Positions 7,541 through 16,892 of a DNA stretch of 64,000 nucleotides are shown in pieces. The position numbers and the translations under genes are program-made. The notes under the pieces were generated by a model, which was given only the letters and a program-made list of their open reading frames with translations, was not told the DNA's origin and did no database searches. Position 1 is the stretch's first letter. Every line of letters starts with the position of its first letter. The stretch is from CHPMRC01 sp044368655 (GTDB lineage: Bacteria; Bacteroidota; Bacteroidia; Chitinophagales; JADJOU01): positions 62,001 to 126,000 of the forward strand of contig JBIPPB010000001.1 in NCBI GenBank assembly GCA_044368655.1, given 5' to 3'.

Positions 7541-9190
7541 ATGAGCGAGAAGGAATCTTCATTAAATTTTATAGAAGAAATAATATCTAATGATCTTGAA
7601 AGTAAAAAATACGAGAGCATTATCACACGTTTTCCTCCAGAACCAAATGGTTATCTTCATTTAGGTCATGCGAGTAGTATTTGCTTAAATTTTGGACTTA
7701 CGAAAACGTTTCCGGGTTCTACCAATCTTAGATTTGACGATACCAACCCGACAACCGAAGAAACCGAATATGTAGAGAGTATTAAAAAAGATATTCAATG
7801 GCTTGGTTTTGAATGGAAAAACGAGTTATATGCGAGCGATTATTTTGATACACTTTATAACTATGCAGTTAAATTAATTCAAAATAATTATGCATATGTT
7901 TGTGATTTGACAAGTGATGAAATTGCAAACCAAAAAGGAAATCATACCACACCAGGCGTAAATAGTCCGTATAGAAATCGATCGGTTGAAGAAAATTTAA
8001 GCCTTTTTGAAGCGATGAAAAATGGCAAATTTGAAGATGGAACAAAAACACTTCGTGCTAAAATAGATATGTCGCATCCTAATTTATTGATGCGAGATCC
8101 TATCATTTATAGAATAAAACATGCGCACCATCATAGAACGGGAAACAAATGGTGTATTTATCCGATGTATGATTTTGCTCATGGGCAAAGTGATAGTATC
8201 GAAAATATTACCCATTCCATTTGCACCATGGAATTTATTCCGCACCGAGAACTTTATGATTGGTTGATTGAAAAGTTGGAAATTTATCCTTCAAAACAAT
8301 ACGAATTTGCTAGAAGAAATATCAATTATACGGTAACCAGCAAACGTAAATTGCTTCAATTGGTAAATGAAAAATTTGTTGATGGTTGGGACGATCCAAG
8401 AATGCCTACCATAAGTGGAATGCGCCGAAGAGGCTATACGCCATGGAGCATTCGTGAGTTTTGCAAACGAATTGGCATTGGCAAACGTGAAAATATGGTG
8501 GATGTTGGTCTTTTGGAGTTTTGTGTGCGTGAAGATTTGAATAAAATATCGAAAAGAGTAATGGCTGTTTTAGAGCCTATTAAATTAACCATTGAAAACT
8601 ATCCCGAAGGACAAGAAGAATTTCTACCTACCGAAAATAATCCTGAAAAACCTGAAGAAGGTTCTAGAAATATTCCTTTTTCAAAAACACTTTGGATTGA
8701 ACGCGAAGATTTTGCGGAGTTTCCAGAAAAAAAATGGTTTCGATTAGCTCCCGGTGCAATGGTACGATTAAAAAGTGCCTATATTATTGAGTGTACAGAT
8801 TTTAAAAAAGATGCAGATGGAAATATTATTGAAATCATTGTAAAATATTTTCCGGATAGCAAAAGTGGTTCAGATAGCAGTGGACTTAAAGCAAAAGGCG
8901 TAATTCATTGGGTTTCGGCGGCGCATGCTAAAACGGCACAAATCAATCTTTACGACCGTTTGTTTCGAGTAGAAGATCCAAGCCAAGAAGAAGGTGATTT
9001 TAAAGATTTTATCAATCCAAACTCTTTGACTGTTATTCAAAATGCGTATATCGAACCCGAACTTGCTCATGCAAAAATTGGAGATTATTTTCAATTTTTA
9101 CGTAAAGGATATTTTGTGTTGGATAAAAATAGTTCCATAGATACACCTATTTTCAATTTAACGGTTGGTCTAAAAGATAATTGGAAGTAA
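7541..9190 (+). CDS. glnS: Glutaminyl-tRNA synthetase
   Basis: Charges tRNA-Gln directly with glutamine. The 549-residue class I synthetase has the HIGH-type motif in PPEPNGYLHLGHA (about 33-45) and the KMSKS-type motif as VTSKRKLLQL (about 266). NIRFDDTNP-like nucleotide contacts appear as NLRFDDTNP, and the C-terminal anticodon-binding beta-barrels follow from about 340. Length is normal (E. coli 554). It ends 2 bp before the convergent stop of the next gene. Confidence 0.95.
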   Translation: MSEKESSLNFIEEIISNDLESKKYESIITRFPPEPNGYLHLGHASSICLNFGLTKTFPGSTNLRFDDTNPTTEETEYVESIKKDIQWLGFEWKNELYASDYFDTLYNYAVKLIQNNYAYVCDLTSDEIANQKGNHTTPGVNSPYRNRSVEENLSLFEAMKNGKFEDGTKTLRAKIDMSHPNLLMRDPIIYRIKHAHHHRTGNKWCIYPMYDFAHGQSDSIENITHSICTMEFIPHRELYDWLIEKLEIYPSKQYEFARRNINYTVTSKRKLLQLVNEKFVDGWDDPRMPTISGMRRRGYTPWSIREFCKRIGIGKRENMVDVGLLEFCVREDLNKISKRVMAVLEPIKLTIENYPEGQEEFLPTENNPEKPEEGSRNIPFSKTLWIEREDFAEFPEKKWFRLAPGAMVRLKSAYIIECTDFKKDADGNIIEIIVKYFPDSKSGSDSSGLKAKGVIHWVSAAHAKTAQINLYDRLFRVEDPSQEEGDFKDFINPNSLTVIQNAYIEPELAHAKIGDYFQFLRKGYFVLDKNSSIDTPIFNLTVGLKDNWK

Positions 9191-9192
9191 GA

Positions 9193-11340
9193 TTATTTAC
9201 TTATCCAATCTAATACAATTTGTCTGTATGCTTCTTTATTGTAAAACCAATAAATAGGAGAAATCACAAAAACTTCAACATCGTTTTGGATACAATTTTG
9301 GATAATCGAAAATTGTTTTTCGCTTGGAATTAATATCGTAAACCATTTTTTTGTATTTGAGGTTTTATAAAATAGTATAGAGTCGATATAAATAGTTTGC
9401 AATATTATATTTTCTGCTTCAAGGTCACTTTTTATAGATGATGCTGTCGAATTCAAATCTTTTTTAATTTCATAAAAATCATTGCCTTTACCTTCTACTT
9501 TGATTTGTTTGCTATGATTTTGAAAATTCGTTTTTTTAGATAACATAGTTTTTAAATCTAAATCAACTACCCAATCAAACTGATTTTTAGAGGTTTCCGA
9601 AATTTGATTTTCATTTTTGTTGCAAATTACTATGGGTTTCAACGCATTTTTTTGACATGTCAATAACTTTAAACCATTTTCATTTTTTAAATTATTAGCC
9701 TCTGTAAATAATGCCTCTATTCGATTTTGATTATAATGTTTTTTTAATTTTTCAAACTTATTTTCGATGATAAAAAGCCAATTGGCTTCCATTTTTTGCC
9801 TAGACAATGTATCCATTTCCATAAAATAGTATGGAAATGTTGGGTCAAAATATAAAAATAATGTTTTATTTTCATTCCAAAAATGGTCTAAAATTTTCTT
9901 ATACATTGAAAATTCAATTTCTTCCGTTTTTACATTATTCTCAAAAACGAAATATTGTATTGATTCTGGAGCCTTTTTGATTTGTTTAAACAATTCAAAT
10001 GCTTGTTTAAGCTGCTTACTATCAATAGATTGAATCCAATTTTTGATTTGAAGTATCGAGAAGTTTTCATAAGAATCCAATACTGGATACATTAAAATCT
10101 TAAAGCTGCTTAATTGATTTTTTGCTGTTTTATTTAAAGAAAATGAAGTATGATTTAGTTTATCATATTTGCATAAAATCGGGTTTAAAAATGAAAAAGA
10201 GTATGAATAATATATTTCGAACTGCTTTTCTAATTTTTCGCATTTTTTCTTATACAAATTTAAACTTAAAATTTTTCTTTGAAGTACCTTAAAATTAACC
10301 TTTGGATTAAGATTAAAATGTTCTTGATATTTTTCTAAGAAGATTTTTTTTGGAACCGAAATTTGGAGGTCATTTTCCAATTCGATACTTAGTTTTTGGA
10401 GCGAATCCGAATTTAAAAAAACATTTTTTAATCCAACTTGTTTTGCTTTATCACTATACTTTTCATTGATATTTTTAATTTTTAGACATTTTTTTTCATA
10501 AGCAAACCTGTTTTTTGAATCTTTTTTTAATAAACTTTTTAATCGACGGGTTTTAAATAATTTCTGCATTTCTTGTTCTAATTCCGCTTCAATAATCGAA
10601 GATAATGGCATGTCGGAGGCATCCAATTTTCTAAATTCAATCTCCATTTTATTTGCCAATTGTTCTATTTTTTTGAGCTGGCTTACTAACGCTACGTAAT
10701 TAAAATGCTGAAATACAAAGGATTTTATCTCAAAAATAAAAGGATTTGCTTGTTGCTTAAAATCGAGAAATTCTTGATATTGTCTTTTATAATTTTTCCA
10801 ATCTTGATAAGAAGGCACTTTATGCAATGGTATTTTTGTGTCATAAAAATACGGAAGTGCATATAACTTTTCCAAAAGTTCATAAACTAAAAATGGCGCG
10901 TTTTTAATTTTTAGATTTAATATTTGATTATGTTTTTTTATTAAACTTTTAAGATGTTGTTCTTTATTTTTAAAATACAACGCATGTTTTTTTAAATATC
11001 TTACATTCTGTTCAACAATATTTATTGCTTTTATTGAGCCCTCTATTTGATGAATGATATCATTTTTATCCGAAAATTGATTTAAAACTAAAGGTTTAAG
11101 ATAATTTGCTTTCAAAATTTCACTCAATAAACGTTCATCCGATTTATTGTTGAACGTTATTAATATAGATTCATTTTTTTGTAAAGAAAATGCCAAAATA
11201 TTAATTAAATATTGCTCTATAAAAACATCTAAACGACTATCAATCTGAAAGGATAATCCTTCATACAACAAAGTAAACAGTTCTTTTTCATGACTTTGAA
11301 TCGGCTTTACAGGTAAAAAATCATCATGAAAATTTAGCAT
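9193..11340 (-). CDS. Large coiled-coil protein, possible SF1 helicase relic lacking Walker motifs
   Basis: I do not recognise an annotated family with certainty. The 715 residues are very rich in K, N, E and L, with long coiled-coil stretches at about 100-390. Residues 24-79 resemble, from memory, the first RecA block of DNA2/NAM7-like SF1 helicases: a Q-motif-like start, then LINILAFSLQKNESILITFNNKS, where active members read IINIIANALxxNKTVLVVSNNNS. The P-loop position holds SRLDVFIE (35-42) instead of GPPGTGKT. Near 588-596, FDWVVDLDL stands where members have FDYVIIDEAS, and only about 119 residues follow. So both Walker A and B appear lost and the second RecA domain is short or missing. 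The true start is ATG 11340; the upstream TTG at 11367 is inside the -7 box. It converges on glnS. Confidence 0.55.
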   Translation of the reverse strand: MLNFHDDFLPVKPIQSHEKELFTLLYEGLSFQIDSRLDVFIEQYLINILAFSLQKNESILITFNNKSDERLLSEILKANYLKPLVLNQFSDKNDIIHQIEGSIKAINIVEQNVRYLKKHALYFKNKEQHLKSLIKKHNQILNLKIKNAPFLVYELLEKLYALPYFYDTKIPLHKVPSYQDWKNYKRQYQEFLDFKQQANPFIFEIKSFVFQHFNYVALVSQLKKIEQLANKMEIEFRKLDASDMPLSSIIEAELEQEMQKLFKTRRLKSLLKKDSKNRFAYEKKCLKIKNINEKYSDKAKQVGLKNVFLNSDSLQKLSIELENDLQISVPKKIFLEKYQEHFNLNPKVNFKVLQRKILSLNLYKKKCEKLEKQFEIYYSYSFSFLNPILCKYDKLNHTSFSLNKTAKNQLSSFKILMYPVLDSYENFSILQIKNWIQSIDSKQLKQAFELFKQIKKAPESIQYFVFENNVKTEEIEFSMYKKILDHFWNENKTLFLYFDPTFPYYFMEMDTLSRQKMEANWLFIIENKFEKLKKHYNQNRIEALFTEANNLKNENGLKLLTCQKNALKPIVICNKNENQISETSKNQFDWVVDLDLKTMLSKKTNFQNHSKQIKVEGKGNDFYEIKKDLNSTASSIKSDLEAENIILQTIYIDSILFYKTSNTKKWFTILIPSEKQFSIIQNCIQNDVEVFVISPIYWFYNKEAYRQIVLDWISK

Positions 11341-11364
11341 TTTTTTGTAACTATTATAATTTAT

Positions 11365-11372
11365 CAAAAATA
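11365..11372 (-). promoter_or_regulatory. -7 promoter box of the coiled-coil protein gene
   Basis: The minus strand reads TATTTTTG, matching TAnnTTTG, 24 bp upstream of the ATG at 11340. The TTG at its end (11367-11365) is in frame with the gene and mimics a start codon. Confidence 0.5.
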
Positions 11373-11402
11373 AAAAAACTAAATCAATAGCTCAATGTTT
11401 TT

Positions 11403-11410
11403 TAAATTTG
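11403..11410 (+). promoter_or_regulatory. -7 promoter box of the SDR gene
   Basis: TAAATTTG matches TAnnTTTG, 14 bp before the ATG at 11425. It makes the upstream ATG at 11395 an unlikely start, because that codon would precede the transcription start. Confidence 0.55.
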
Positions 11411-11424
11411 TAAAAAACTACGAT

Positions 11425-12111
11425 ATGTCTAAAACATTTTTATTTATAGGTGCTTCCAGCGATATTGCTAATTCGGCTTTATTAGCCTTAAAGTCTGAAA
11501 ATCACAAAGTTATTGGTATTTCTAGAAATGCCAGCGAACATGAATTTGATAATTTTTATACCATAGAAAAATACGACACGGATCATCTACCTGAAATTGA
11601 AGAAACTATTGATGGGCTGGTTTATTTTCCTGGTTCTATTGTATTAAAATCATTTTCTCAATTAAAAAAAGAGGATTATATAAATGACTTAGAAATCAAT
11701 ACTTTAGGTGCTGTTATGAGTATACAAAAATACCTTCCTAATCTTAAAAAATCATTGACTCCGTCTATTGTTTTAATTAGTTCTGTTGCCACGCATATTG
11801 GTTTACCGTTCCACTGTTCGATTAGTTTAGCCAAAGCGGGCCTCGAAGGTTTTGCAAAAGCTTTATCTGCCGAATTAGCACCAAAAGTTCGTGTAAACAT
11901 CGTGTCTCCTTCGCTTACAAATACTAAGTTAGCGAGCAAATTGCTAAATACTCCCGAAAAAATTGAACAAGCTCAAAAAAGAAATCCACTACAAAAAGTA
12001 GGAAGTACCGAAGATATTGCAAACGCAATTTGTTTTTTACTTTCCGAAAAAAGTCAATGGATTACAGGACAAAATATTCAAGTAGACGGTGGTATGGCGG
12101 CTATAAAGTAA
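11425..12111 (+). CDS. SDR-family oxidoreductase with replaced catalytic tyrosine
   Basis: Short-chain dehydrogenase fold of 228 aa. It has an N-terminal Rossmann motif (LFIGASSDIA), SSVATHIGLPFH at about 119-130, the active-site helix as SISLAKAGLEGF, and the usual C-terminal ITGQNIQVDGGM. In the YxxxK position the tyrosine is isoleucine (about 133) while the lysine (about 137) is kept. The NNAG motif is replaced by YFPGS. From memory, a Bacteroidota SDR subfamily shows the same substitutions, so it is probably a real branch and not decay, but the reaction is unknown. Start chosen at ATG 11425 from the Rossmann spacing and the promoter. Confidence 0.75.
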   Translation: MSKTFLFIGASSDIANSALLALKSENHKVIGISRNASEHEFDNFYTIEKYDTDHLPEIEETIDGLVYFPGSIVLKSFSQLKKEDYINDLEINTLGAVMSIQKYLPNLKKSLTPSIVLISSVATHIGLPFHCSISLAKAGLEGFAKALSAELAPKVRVNIVSPSLTNTKLASKLLNTPEKIEQAQKRNPLQKVGSTEDIANAICFLLSEKSQWITGQNIQVDGGMAAIK

Positions 12112-12124
12112 TATATCAATATAA

Positions 12125-14242
12125 TTACTGATTTTCATACGCCTCTAAAATATCAATAGCACTTTGCGCAATGATGCTTCCAGGGCCAAAAATATGTTTT
12201 ACACCAATTTGATATAAATCTTGATAGTCTTTTTGAGGGATGACACCTCCGGCAATGATGATTATTTCTTCACTTTCTTCTTTTTTCAAAATATCAATAA
12301 GCTGCTTAATCAAAGATTTGTGACCTCCTGCCAAAGAAGAAATACCCAAAAAGTGTACATCATTCTCTATGGCTTGTTTGGCTACTTCTTCAGGTGTTTG
12401 AAAAAGAGGACTTATATCTACATCAAATCCTAAATCTGCAAACGCTGTTGCAATAACTTTTGCGCCTCGGTCGTGGCCATCCTGTCCCATTTTGGCAACC
12501 ATAATACGTGGCCTTCTTCCATTTTTTTTTGCAAATTGATTGCTTAATTCCAAAGCCTTTTGATAGAGTGCATTATCTTTCATTTCTTTATTAAAAATGC
12601 CTGAGATTAAATTGTTTTGTGCCGTATATCTTCCAAAAATATTTTCTAACGCTTTTGAAATTTCGCCCAATGTAGCTCGATGTCGTGCCGCTTCAACCGC
12701 AATTTCTAAAATATTCATCGAATCATCCGAAGCTGCTTTCTCCAATTGACTTAAAAGCGCCTCCACTTTTTCTTGATTCCGCGTTAATTTAATTTGTGTC
12801 AAACGGGATTTTTGAGCATTTAAAACCTCAAAATTATCAATAGATAGCACCTCAATATCGGTTACTTGATCGGTTTTATATTTATTTACCCCAACAATGG
12901 TATCCACTCCTGCATCAATTTTAGCTTGTTTTTTGGCTGCACTTTCTTCAATACGCATTTTAGGAATTCCTTTTTCAATAGCAGCGGTCATACCCCCATA
13001 TTGCTCGACTTCTTGCATTAAAATCCGTGCCTTTTCTATTAATTCGTGCGTAAGATATTCTACATAATGACTTCCAGCCCATGGGTCGATAGCTTTGGTA
13101 ATTCCTGTATTTTTTTGTAAATAAATTTGAGTATATCGCGCAATAGCTGCAGAATAATCAGTAGGTAAAGCGATCGCCTCATCTAAAGCATTGGTATGCA
13201 AACTCTGCGTTCCCCCAAATGCTGCAGCTAAGGCTTCGGTCGTCGTTCTTGAAATATTATTGTATGGATCTTGTTCGGTCAAACTCCACCCACTCGTTTG
13301 ACAGTGCGCTCTCAATGCTAATGATTTTGGATTTTGTGGGTTAAATTGATTAACAATTTCGGCCCATAAAACACGACCTGCTCGCATTTTGGCAATTTCC
13401 ATAAAAAAATTCATACCAATTCCCCAAAAGAAAGAAAGTCTTGGCGCAAAAGCATCAATTGATAAACCCGCGTCAATTCCTTTTCTTAAATATTCTAATC
13501 CATCCGAAAGCGTATAAGCCAATTCAATATCCGCACTTCCTCCAGCCTCTTGTATATGATAGCCCGAAATACTTATCGAATTAAATTTTGGCATTTTTTC
13601 GGCGGTGTATTTAAAAACATCCGCAATAATTCGCATACTTGGTTTAGGTGGATAAATGTAGGTATTTCGAACCATAAATTCTTTCAAAATATCATTTTGA
13701 ATCGTTCCTGACAATTTTTCTACGGACACTCCCTGCTCTTCGGCAGCCACAATATAAAATGCCATTATTGGTATAACCGCACCATTCATCGTCATCGATA
13801 CACTCATCTGATCTAAAGGAATTTGATCAAACAATATTTTCATATCTTCAACCGAATCAATTGCTACACCTGCCATACCCACATCACCAACAACACGAGG
13901 ATGGTCACTGTCATAACCTCGATGAGTCGCTAAATCAAACGCTACGGAAAGTCCTTTTTGACCTGCAGCTAGATTTTTTCGATAAAACGCATTGGATTTT
14001 TCTGCCGTACTAAAACCCGCATATTGACGAATGGTCCATGGTTTGCTTATATACATACTTGAATAAGGACCTCTTAAAAAAGGAGGAATTCCAGAACCAA
14101 AACCCATGTGTTTTGAAGTATTTAAATCGGATTCTTCAATTTTATTGTATGCTTTAATCCCTTCAACAAATGTTGTTTTCTCTTGTTTTAAATTTGACGT
14201 ATTCGATTTATATAATTGACTTAACGGAATTTCTTGTAACAT
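12125..14242 (-). CDS. Methylmalonyl-CoA mutase, large (B12-binding) subunit
   Basis: Adenosylcobalamin enzyme interconverting methylmalonyl-CoA and succinyl-CoA. The 705 residues comprise the TIM-barrel substrate domain (YISKPWTIRQYAGFSTAE at about 66; VAFDLATHRGYDSDH at about 100). The C-terminal cobalamin domain follows, with DGHDRG (His about 590), then SSLAGGH and IAGGVI. It is a full-length catalytic subunit. The small partner subunit gene, usually adjacent, is not found next to it. It is the last gene of a minus-strand run: hemolysin-III protein, 2,4-dienoyl-CoA reductase, mutase, with gaps of 17 and 21 bp. The context suggests breakdown of odd-chain or unsaturated fatty acids. Confidence 0.93.
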   Translation of the reverse strand: MLQEIPLSQLYKSNTSNLKQEKTTFVEGIKAYNKIEESDLNTSKHMGFGSGIPPFLRGPYSSMYISKPWTIRQYAGFSTAEKSNAFYRKNLAAGQKGLSVAFDLATHRGYDSDHPRVVGDVGMAGVAIDSVEDMKILFDQIPLDQMSVSMTMNGAVIPIMAFYIVAAEEQGVSVEKLSGTIQNDILKEFMVRNTYIYPPKPSMRIIADVFKYTAEKMPKFNSISISGYHIQEAGGSADIELAYTLSDGLEYLRKGIDAGLSIDAFAPRLSFFWGIGMNFFMEIAKMRAGRVLWAEIVNQFNPQNPKSLALRAHCQTSGWSLTEQDPYNNISRTTTEALAAAFGGTQSLHTNALDEAIALPTDYSAAIARYTQIYLQKNTGITKAIDPWAGSHYVEYLTHELIEKARILMQEVEQYGGMTAAIEKGIPKMRIEESAAKKQAKIDAGVDTIVGVNKYKTDQVTDIEVLSIDNFEVLNAQKSRLTQIKLTRNQEKVEALLSQLEKAASDDSMNILEIAVEAARHRATLGEISKALENIFGRYTAQNNLISGIFNKEMKDNALYQKALELSNQFAKKNGRRPRIMVAKMGQDGHDRGAKVIATAFADLGFDVDISPLFQTPEEVAKQAIENDVHFLGISSLAGGHKSLIKQLIDILKKEESEEIIIIAGGVIPQKDYQDLYQIGVKHIFGPGSIIAQSAIDILEAYENQ

Positions 14243-14263
14243 ATATATTTTTTTCTATTAAAT

Positions 14264-15142
14264 CTAACTGCCTTTAACGTTTTTTACTATTTGTTCTATC
14301 ATGTCCCATTGACTGCTATCAATTTGATTTAATAAATTAAATTGACCCGCACCTTGAAGCCATTCACCGCCATCGATTGTAACACATTCTCCATTAACAT
14401 AGTCTGAAAAATCAGAAACTAAATATGCGGCCAAATTGGCTAATTCTTGATGATCACCAACGCGCTTTAATGGATTGCGAGCACCTAAGTCAAATTTTTT
14501 AGCCATTTCTCCTGGTAATAAACGATCCCATGCACCCTTTGTAGGAAATGGACCGGGAGCTATAGCATTAAACCAAATATTATATTTAGCCCATTCTACA
14601 GCCAAACTTCTTGTCATAGCTAAAACGCCTGCTTTAGCCGTTGCCGAAGGAACTACGAATGCACTTCCTGTTTCGGCATACGTTGTTACGATATTAAGCA
14701 CCTTTGCTTTTGTTTGTTTATTATTTATCCAATGTTTGGCCAATTCCATAGTACAATTTACCGTACCTTTTAAAACAATATCAATAATAACCCCAAACGC
14801 TCGAGCGCTTAATCGTTCGGTAGGACTAATAAAATTTCCTGCTGCATTATTGATCAAAATATCAATTTGACCAAATTTTTGAATGGCAGTATCGACCATT
14901 TGAGTTATCTGAAGATGTTCGCGAACATCACAAGCAATAGGAAAACAAACGCCTCCCGTTTCTGCCTCTAATTCTTTAGACGTATTTTCTAAAACATCCA
15001 TTTTTCTACTCGTAATAACGACTTTGGCACCCAATTCCATAAGATACTTCGCCATTGCTTTACCAAGCCCTGTTCCTCCTCCAGTAATAATTGCCGTTTT
15101 TCCAGCAAAAGCATTTTCTTTAAACATTCCTGTGTGTTGCAT
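14264..15142 (-). CDS. 2,4-dienoyl-CoA reductase, mitochondrial-type SDR
   Basis: NADPH-dependent reductase that removes the conjugated double bond during beta-oxidation of unsaturated acyl-CoAs. The 292 residues have the cofactor motif GGGTGLGKAMA (about 21-31) and INNAAGNF (about 97-104). The active site is that of the DECR family, not of a standard SDR: Ser (about 166) and Lys (about 170) in VPSATAKAGV, with a Tyr 11 residues before that Ser (about 155). NAIAPGPFPTKGAW is also family-typical. The start could be Met1 or Met6. It is co-directional and close to the mutase, which supports a fatty-acid catabolic operon. Confidence 0.87.
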   Translation of the reverse strand: MQHTGMFKENAFAGKTAIITGGGTGLGKAMAKYLMELGAKVVITSRKMDVLENTSKELEAETGGVCFPIACDVREHLQITQMVDTAIQKFGQIDILINNAAGNFISPTERLSARAFGVIIDIVLKGTVNCTMELAKHWINNKQTKAKVLNIVTTYAETGSAFVVPSATAKAGVLAMTRSLAVEWAKYNIWFNAIAPGPFPTKGAWDRLLPGEMAKKFDLGARNPLKRVGDHQELANLAAYLVSDFSDYVNGECVTIDGGEWLQGAGQFNLLNQIDSSQWDMIEQIVKNVKGS

Positions 15143-15159
15143 ATCTATTAATTTTTAAA

Positions 15160-15798
15160 TTATAATGGTATTGTTACGGTTTTATATATTGCTATATAAT
15201 GGAAGAAGCTTGCAACTAAAACAAATATATGCCACAAGAAATGGGTATATTTCAAATTTTTACGCATATAAAAAGGAACGCCTATTAGATACGTTACTCC
15301 ACCAAGTAATACGTATATAAAAATATTATGAGGCATGTCTTTAATTATTGGCTTAATAATGAATAAAACCATCGAACCTAAAAAAACATATAAAAAGACC
15401 GAGAAAAGACGAAATCTTCCCATAAAAAAATATTTCATGACAATTCCACCAATCAAAATAGTCCAAAGAATGGTTAAAAATATAGTTCCGAGAGGCTCTG
15501 AAATATATTTATTAACTAATGGCGTATAAGTGCCTCCAATCAATAAAAAAATGGCCATGTGGTCTAACGTTCTAAATTTTGTTTTTAGTTCTTTGTTTTC
15601 AATAAAATGATACATACTTGAAGTAGCATATACCGCAATCAAACCCACTGAAAAAATAACCAAACCTGCGATATTAACTTTTGATGGATTTTGAATTGCT
15701 GTAAAAATAAGATAAGGGCAACAAAAAATATACAATAAAAGCCCAAAAAAATGGCTCCCAAAATTTAACTTTTCTTCAAAAGGCGTATATTGGCTCAA
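15160..15798 (-). CDS. Hemolysin III / TrhA-type (PAQR) membrane protein
   Basis: Seven-segment inner-membrane protein. Family features are the N-terminal YTPFEEKLNFGSHFFG, then TSSMYHFIENK and FRTLDHMAIFLLIGGTYTP. The C-terminal LWHIFVLVASFFHYIAIY carries the histidines of the presumed metal site. The longest frame begins at a TTG at 15858. A -7-like TATCTTTG on the minus strand at 15817-15824 lies inside that extension, and homologues start just before the YTPxEE segment, so I prefer the TTG at 15798 (212 aa). This start is uncertain. It leads a run with dienoyl-CoA reductase and methylmalonyl-CoA mutase. TrhA proteins have been linked to membrane-energetics homeostasis. Confidence 0.78.
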   Translation of the reverse strand: MSQYTPFEEKLNFGSHFFGLLLYIFCCPYLIFTAIQNPSKVNIAGLVIFSVGLIAVYATSSMYHFIENKELKTKFRTLDHMAIFLLIGGTYTPLVNKYISEPLGTIFLTILWTILIGGIVMKYFFMGRFRLFSVFLYVFLGSMVLFIIKPIIKDMPHNIFIYVLLGGVTYLIGVPFYMRKNLKYTHFLWHIFVLVASFFHYIAIYKTVTIPL

Positions 15799-15816
15799 TG
15801 TGTTATTTTTAAAAAA

Positions 15817-15824
15817 CAAAGATA
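15817..15824 (-). promoter_or_regulatory. -7-like box upstream of the hemolysin-III gene
   Basis: The minus strand reads TATCTTTG, matching TAnnTTTG, 18 bp before the proposed TTG start at 15798. No clear -33 element is visible. Confidence 0.35.
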
Positions 15825-15864
15825 GTATTTTTTTAATTAGAAACTTATAAAAAAGCAAGCTTTT

Positions 15865-15896
15865 TTTGAGTTTTTAAAAGGAATTCGTTATTTTTG
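15865..15896 (+). promoter_or_regulatory. Full -33/-7 promoter of pfkA
   Basis: TTTG at 15865-15868 and TATTTTTG at 15889-15896 are separated by 20 bp, matching the Bacteroidota sigma-ABfr consensus (TTTG, 19-20 bp, TAnnTTTG). The pfkA ATG follows at 15912. This is the cleanest two-part promoter in the window. Confidence 0.7.
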
Positions 15897-15911
15897 TGAA
15901 AATACATTAAT

Positions 15912-16892
15912 ATGAAAAAAATAACTCGAGTTGGCGTTCTAACAAGTGGTGGGGATTCACCTGGAATGAATGCAGCGATTCGTTCCGTATTTAAAACGTG
16001 TAAGCACTATAATATCGAATGTTTTGGAATACGAAGAGGCTATCAGGGGCTCATCGAAAATGACATTTTTGAACTCAAGCCAAGTGATGTAAAACAGATT
16101 ATTCATTTGGGCGGCACTATCATCAAATCCGCTCGATCCAAAGAATTTATGTCCCTTGAAGGGCGTCAAAAAGCATTCAAAAATCTTGAGTTAAATCATA
16201 TTGACGCTTTAGTCGTAATCGGTGGTGATGGTACATTTACAGGTGCTATGTATTTTGAAAAAGAGTTTGGAATACCAATTATTGGAGCTCCTGGCACGAT
16301 AGATAATGATATTTATGGATCAGATAGCACTATTGGATATGACACAGCACTCAATACGGCAATGGAAGCTATTGATAAATTACGAGATACCGCAACGTCG
16401 CACGAAAGACTTTTTTTTGTAGAAGTTATGGGTAGAGATGCGGGTTATATCGCACTCAATAGCGGCATTGCTTCGGGAGCAATTGAAATTCTAATTCCTG
16501 AAACGAAATACAATATGGATTTGTTTTTTGAAAACCTAAGAAAAGGGGCTGAAAATGGTAAAATTTCAAATATTGTCGTTGTGGCCGAAGGAGAAAAAGA
16601 CACCACAATATATGAATTGGCAGAGGCGACTAAAAAAGCATTTCCGCTTTATGAACCTAAAATAACCATTTTAGGACATATTCAAAGAGGCGGATCACCA
16701 ACGTGTTCGGATCGAGTGATTGCGAGTAGAATGGGCGTTGCGGCCGTTGAAGGTTTGCTCGAAGGCAAATCTAGTGTTATGGCAGGTATCAAAGCGAATC
16801 AAATTGTTTACACTTCTTTTGAAGAAGCCGTTAAAAAACGCGAACAACTAGAACCTCATCTAATAAAAACGGCAAGTATTTTAGCTATTTAG
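15912..16892 (+). CDS. pfkA: ATP-dependent 6-phosphofructokinase
   Basis: Phosphorylates fructose-6-phosphate in glycolysis. The 326 residues have the usual order: GVLTSGGDSPGMNAAIR (about 8-24), GGDGTFTGA (about 103-111), PGTIDNDIYGSDSTIGYDTA (about 123-142) with the catalytic Asp, EVMGRDAGYIAL (about 173), and HIQRGGSPTCSDR (about 255). Gly in GGDG and in PGTIDND indicates the ATP type and not the pyrophosphate type. It has its own promoter and overlaps the convergent small membrane gene by 12 bp at the stop. Confidence 0.95.
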   Translation: MKKITRVGVLTSGGDSPGMNAAIRSVFKTCKHYNIECFGIRRGYQGLIENDIFELKPSDVKQIIHLGGTIIKSARSKEFMSLEGRQKAFKNLELNHIDALVVIGGDGTFTGAMYFEKEFGIPIIGAPGTIDNDIYGSDSTIGYDTALNTAMEAIDKLRDTATSHERLFFVEVMGRDAGYIALNSGIASGAIEILIPETKYNMDLFFENLRKGAENGKISNIVVVAEGEKDTTIYELAEATKKAFPLYEPKITILGHIQRGGSPTCSDRVIASRMGVAAVEGLLEGKSSVMAGIKANQIVYTSFEEAVKKREQLEPHLIKTASILAI

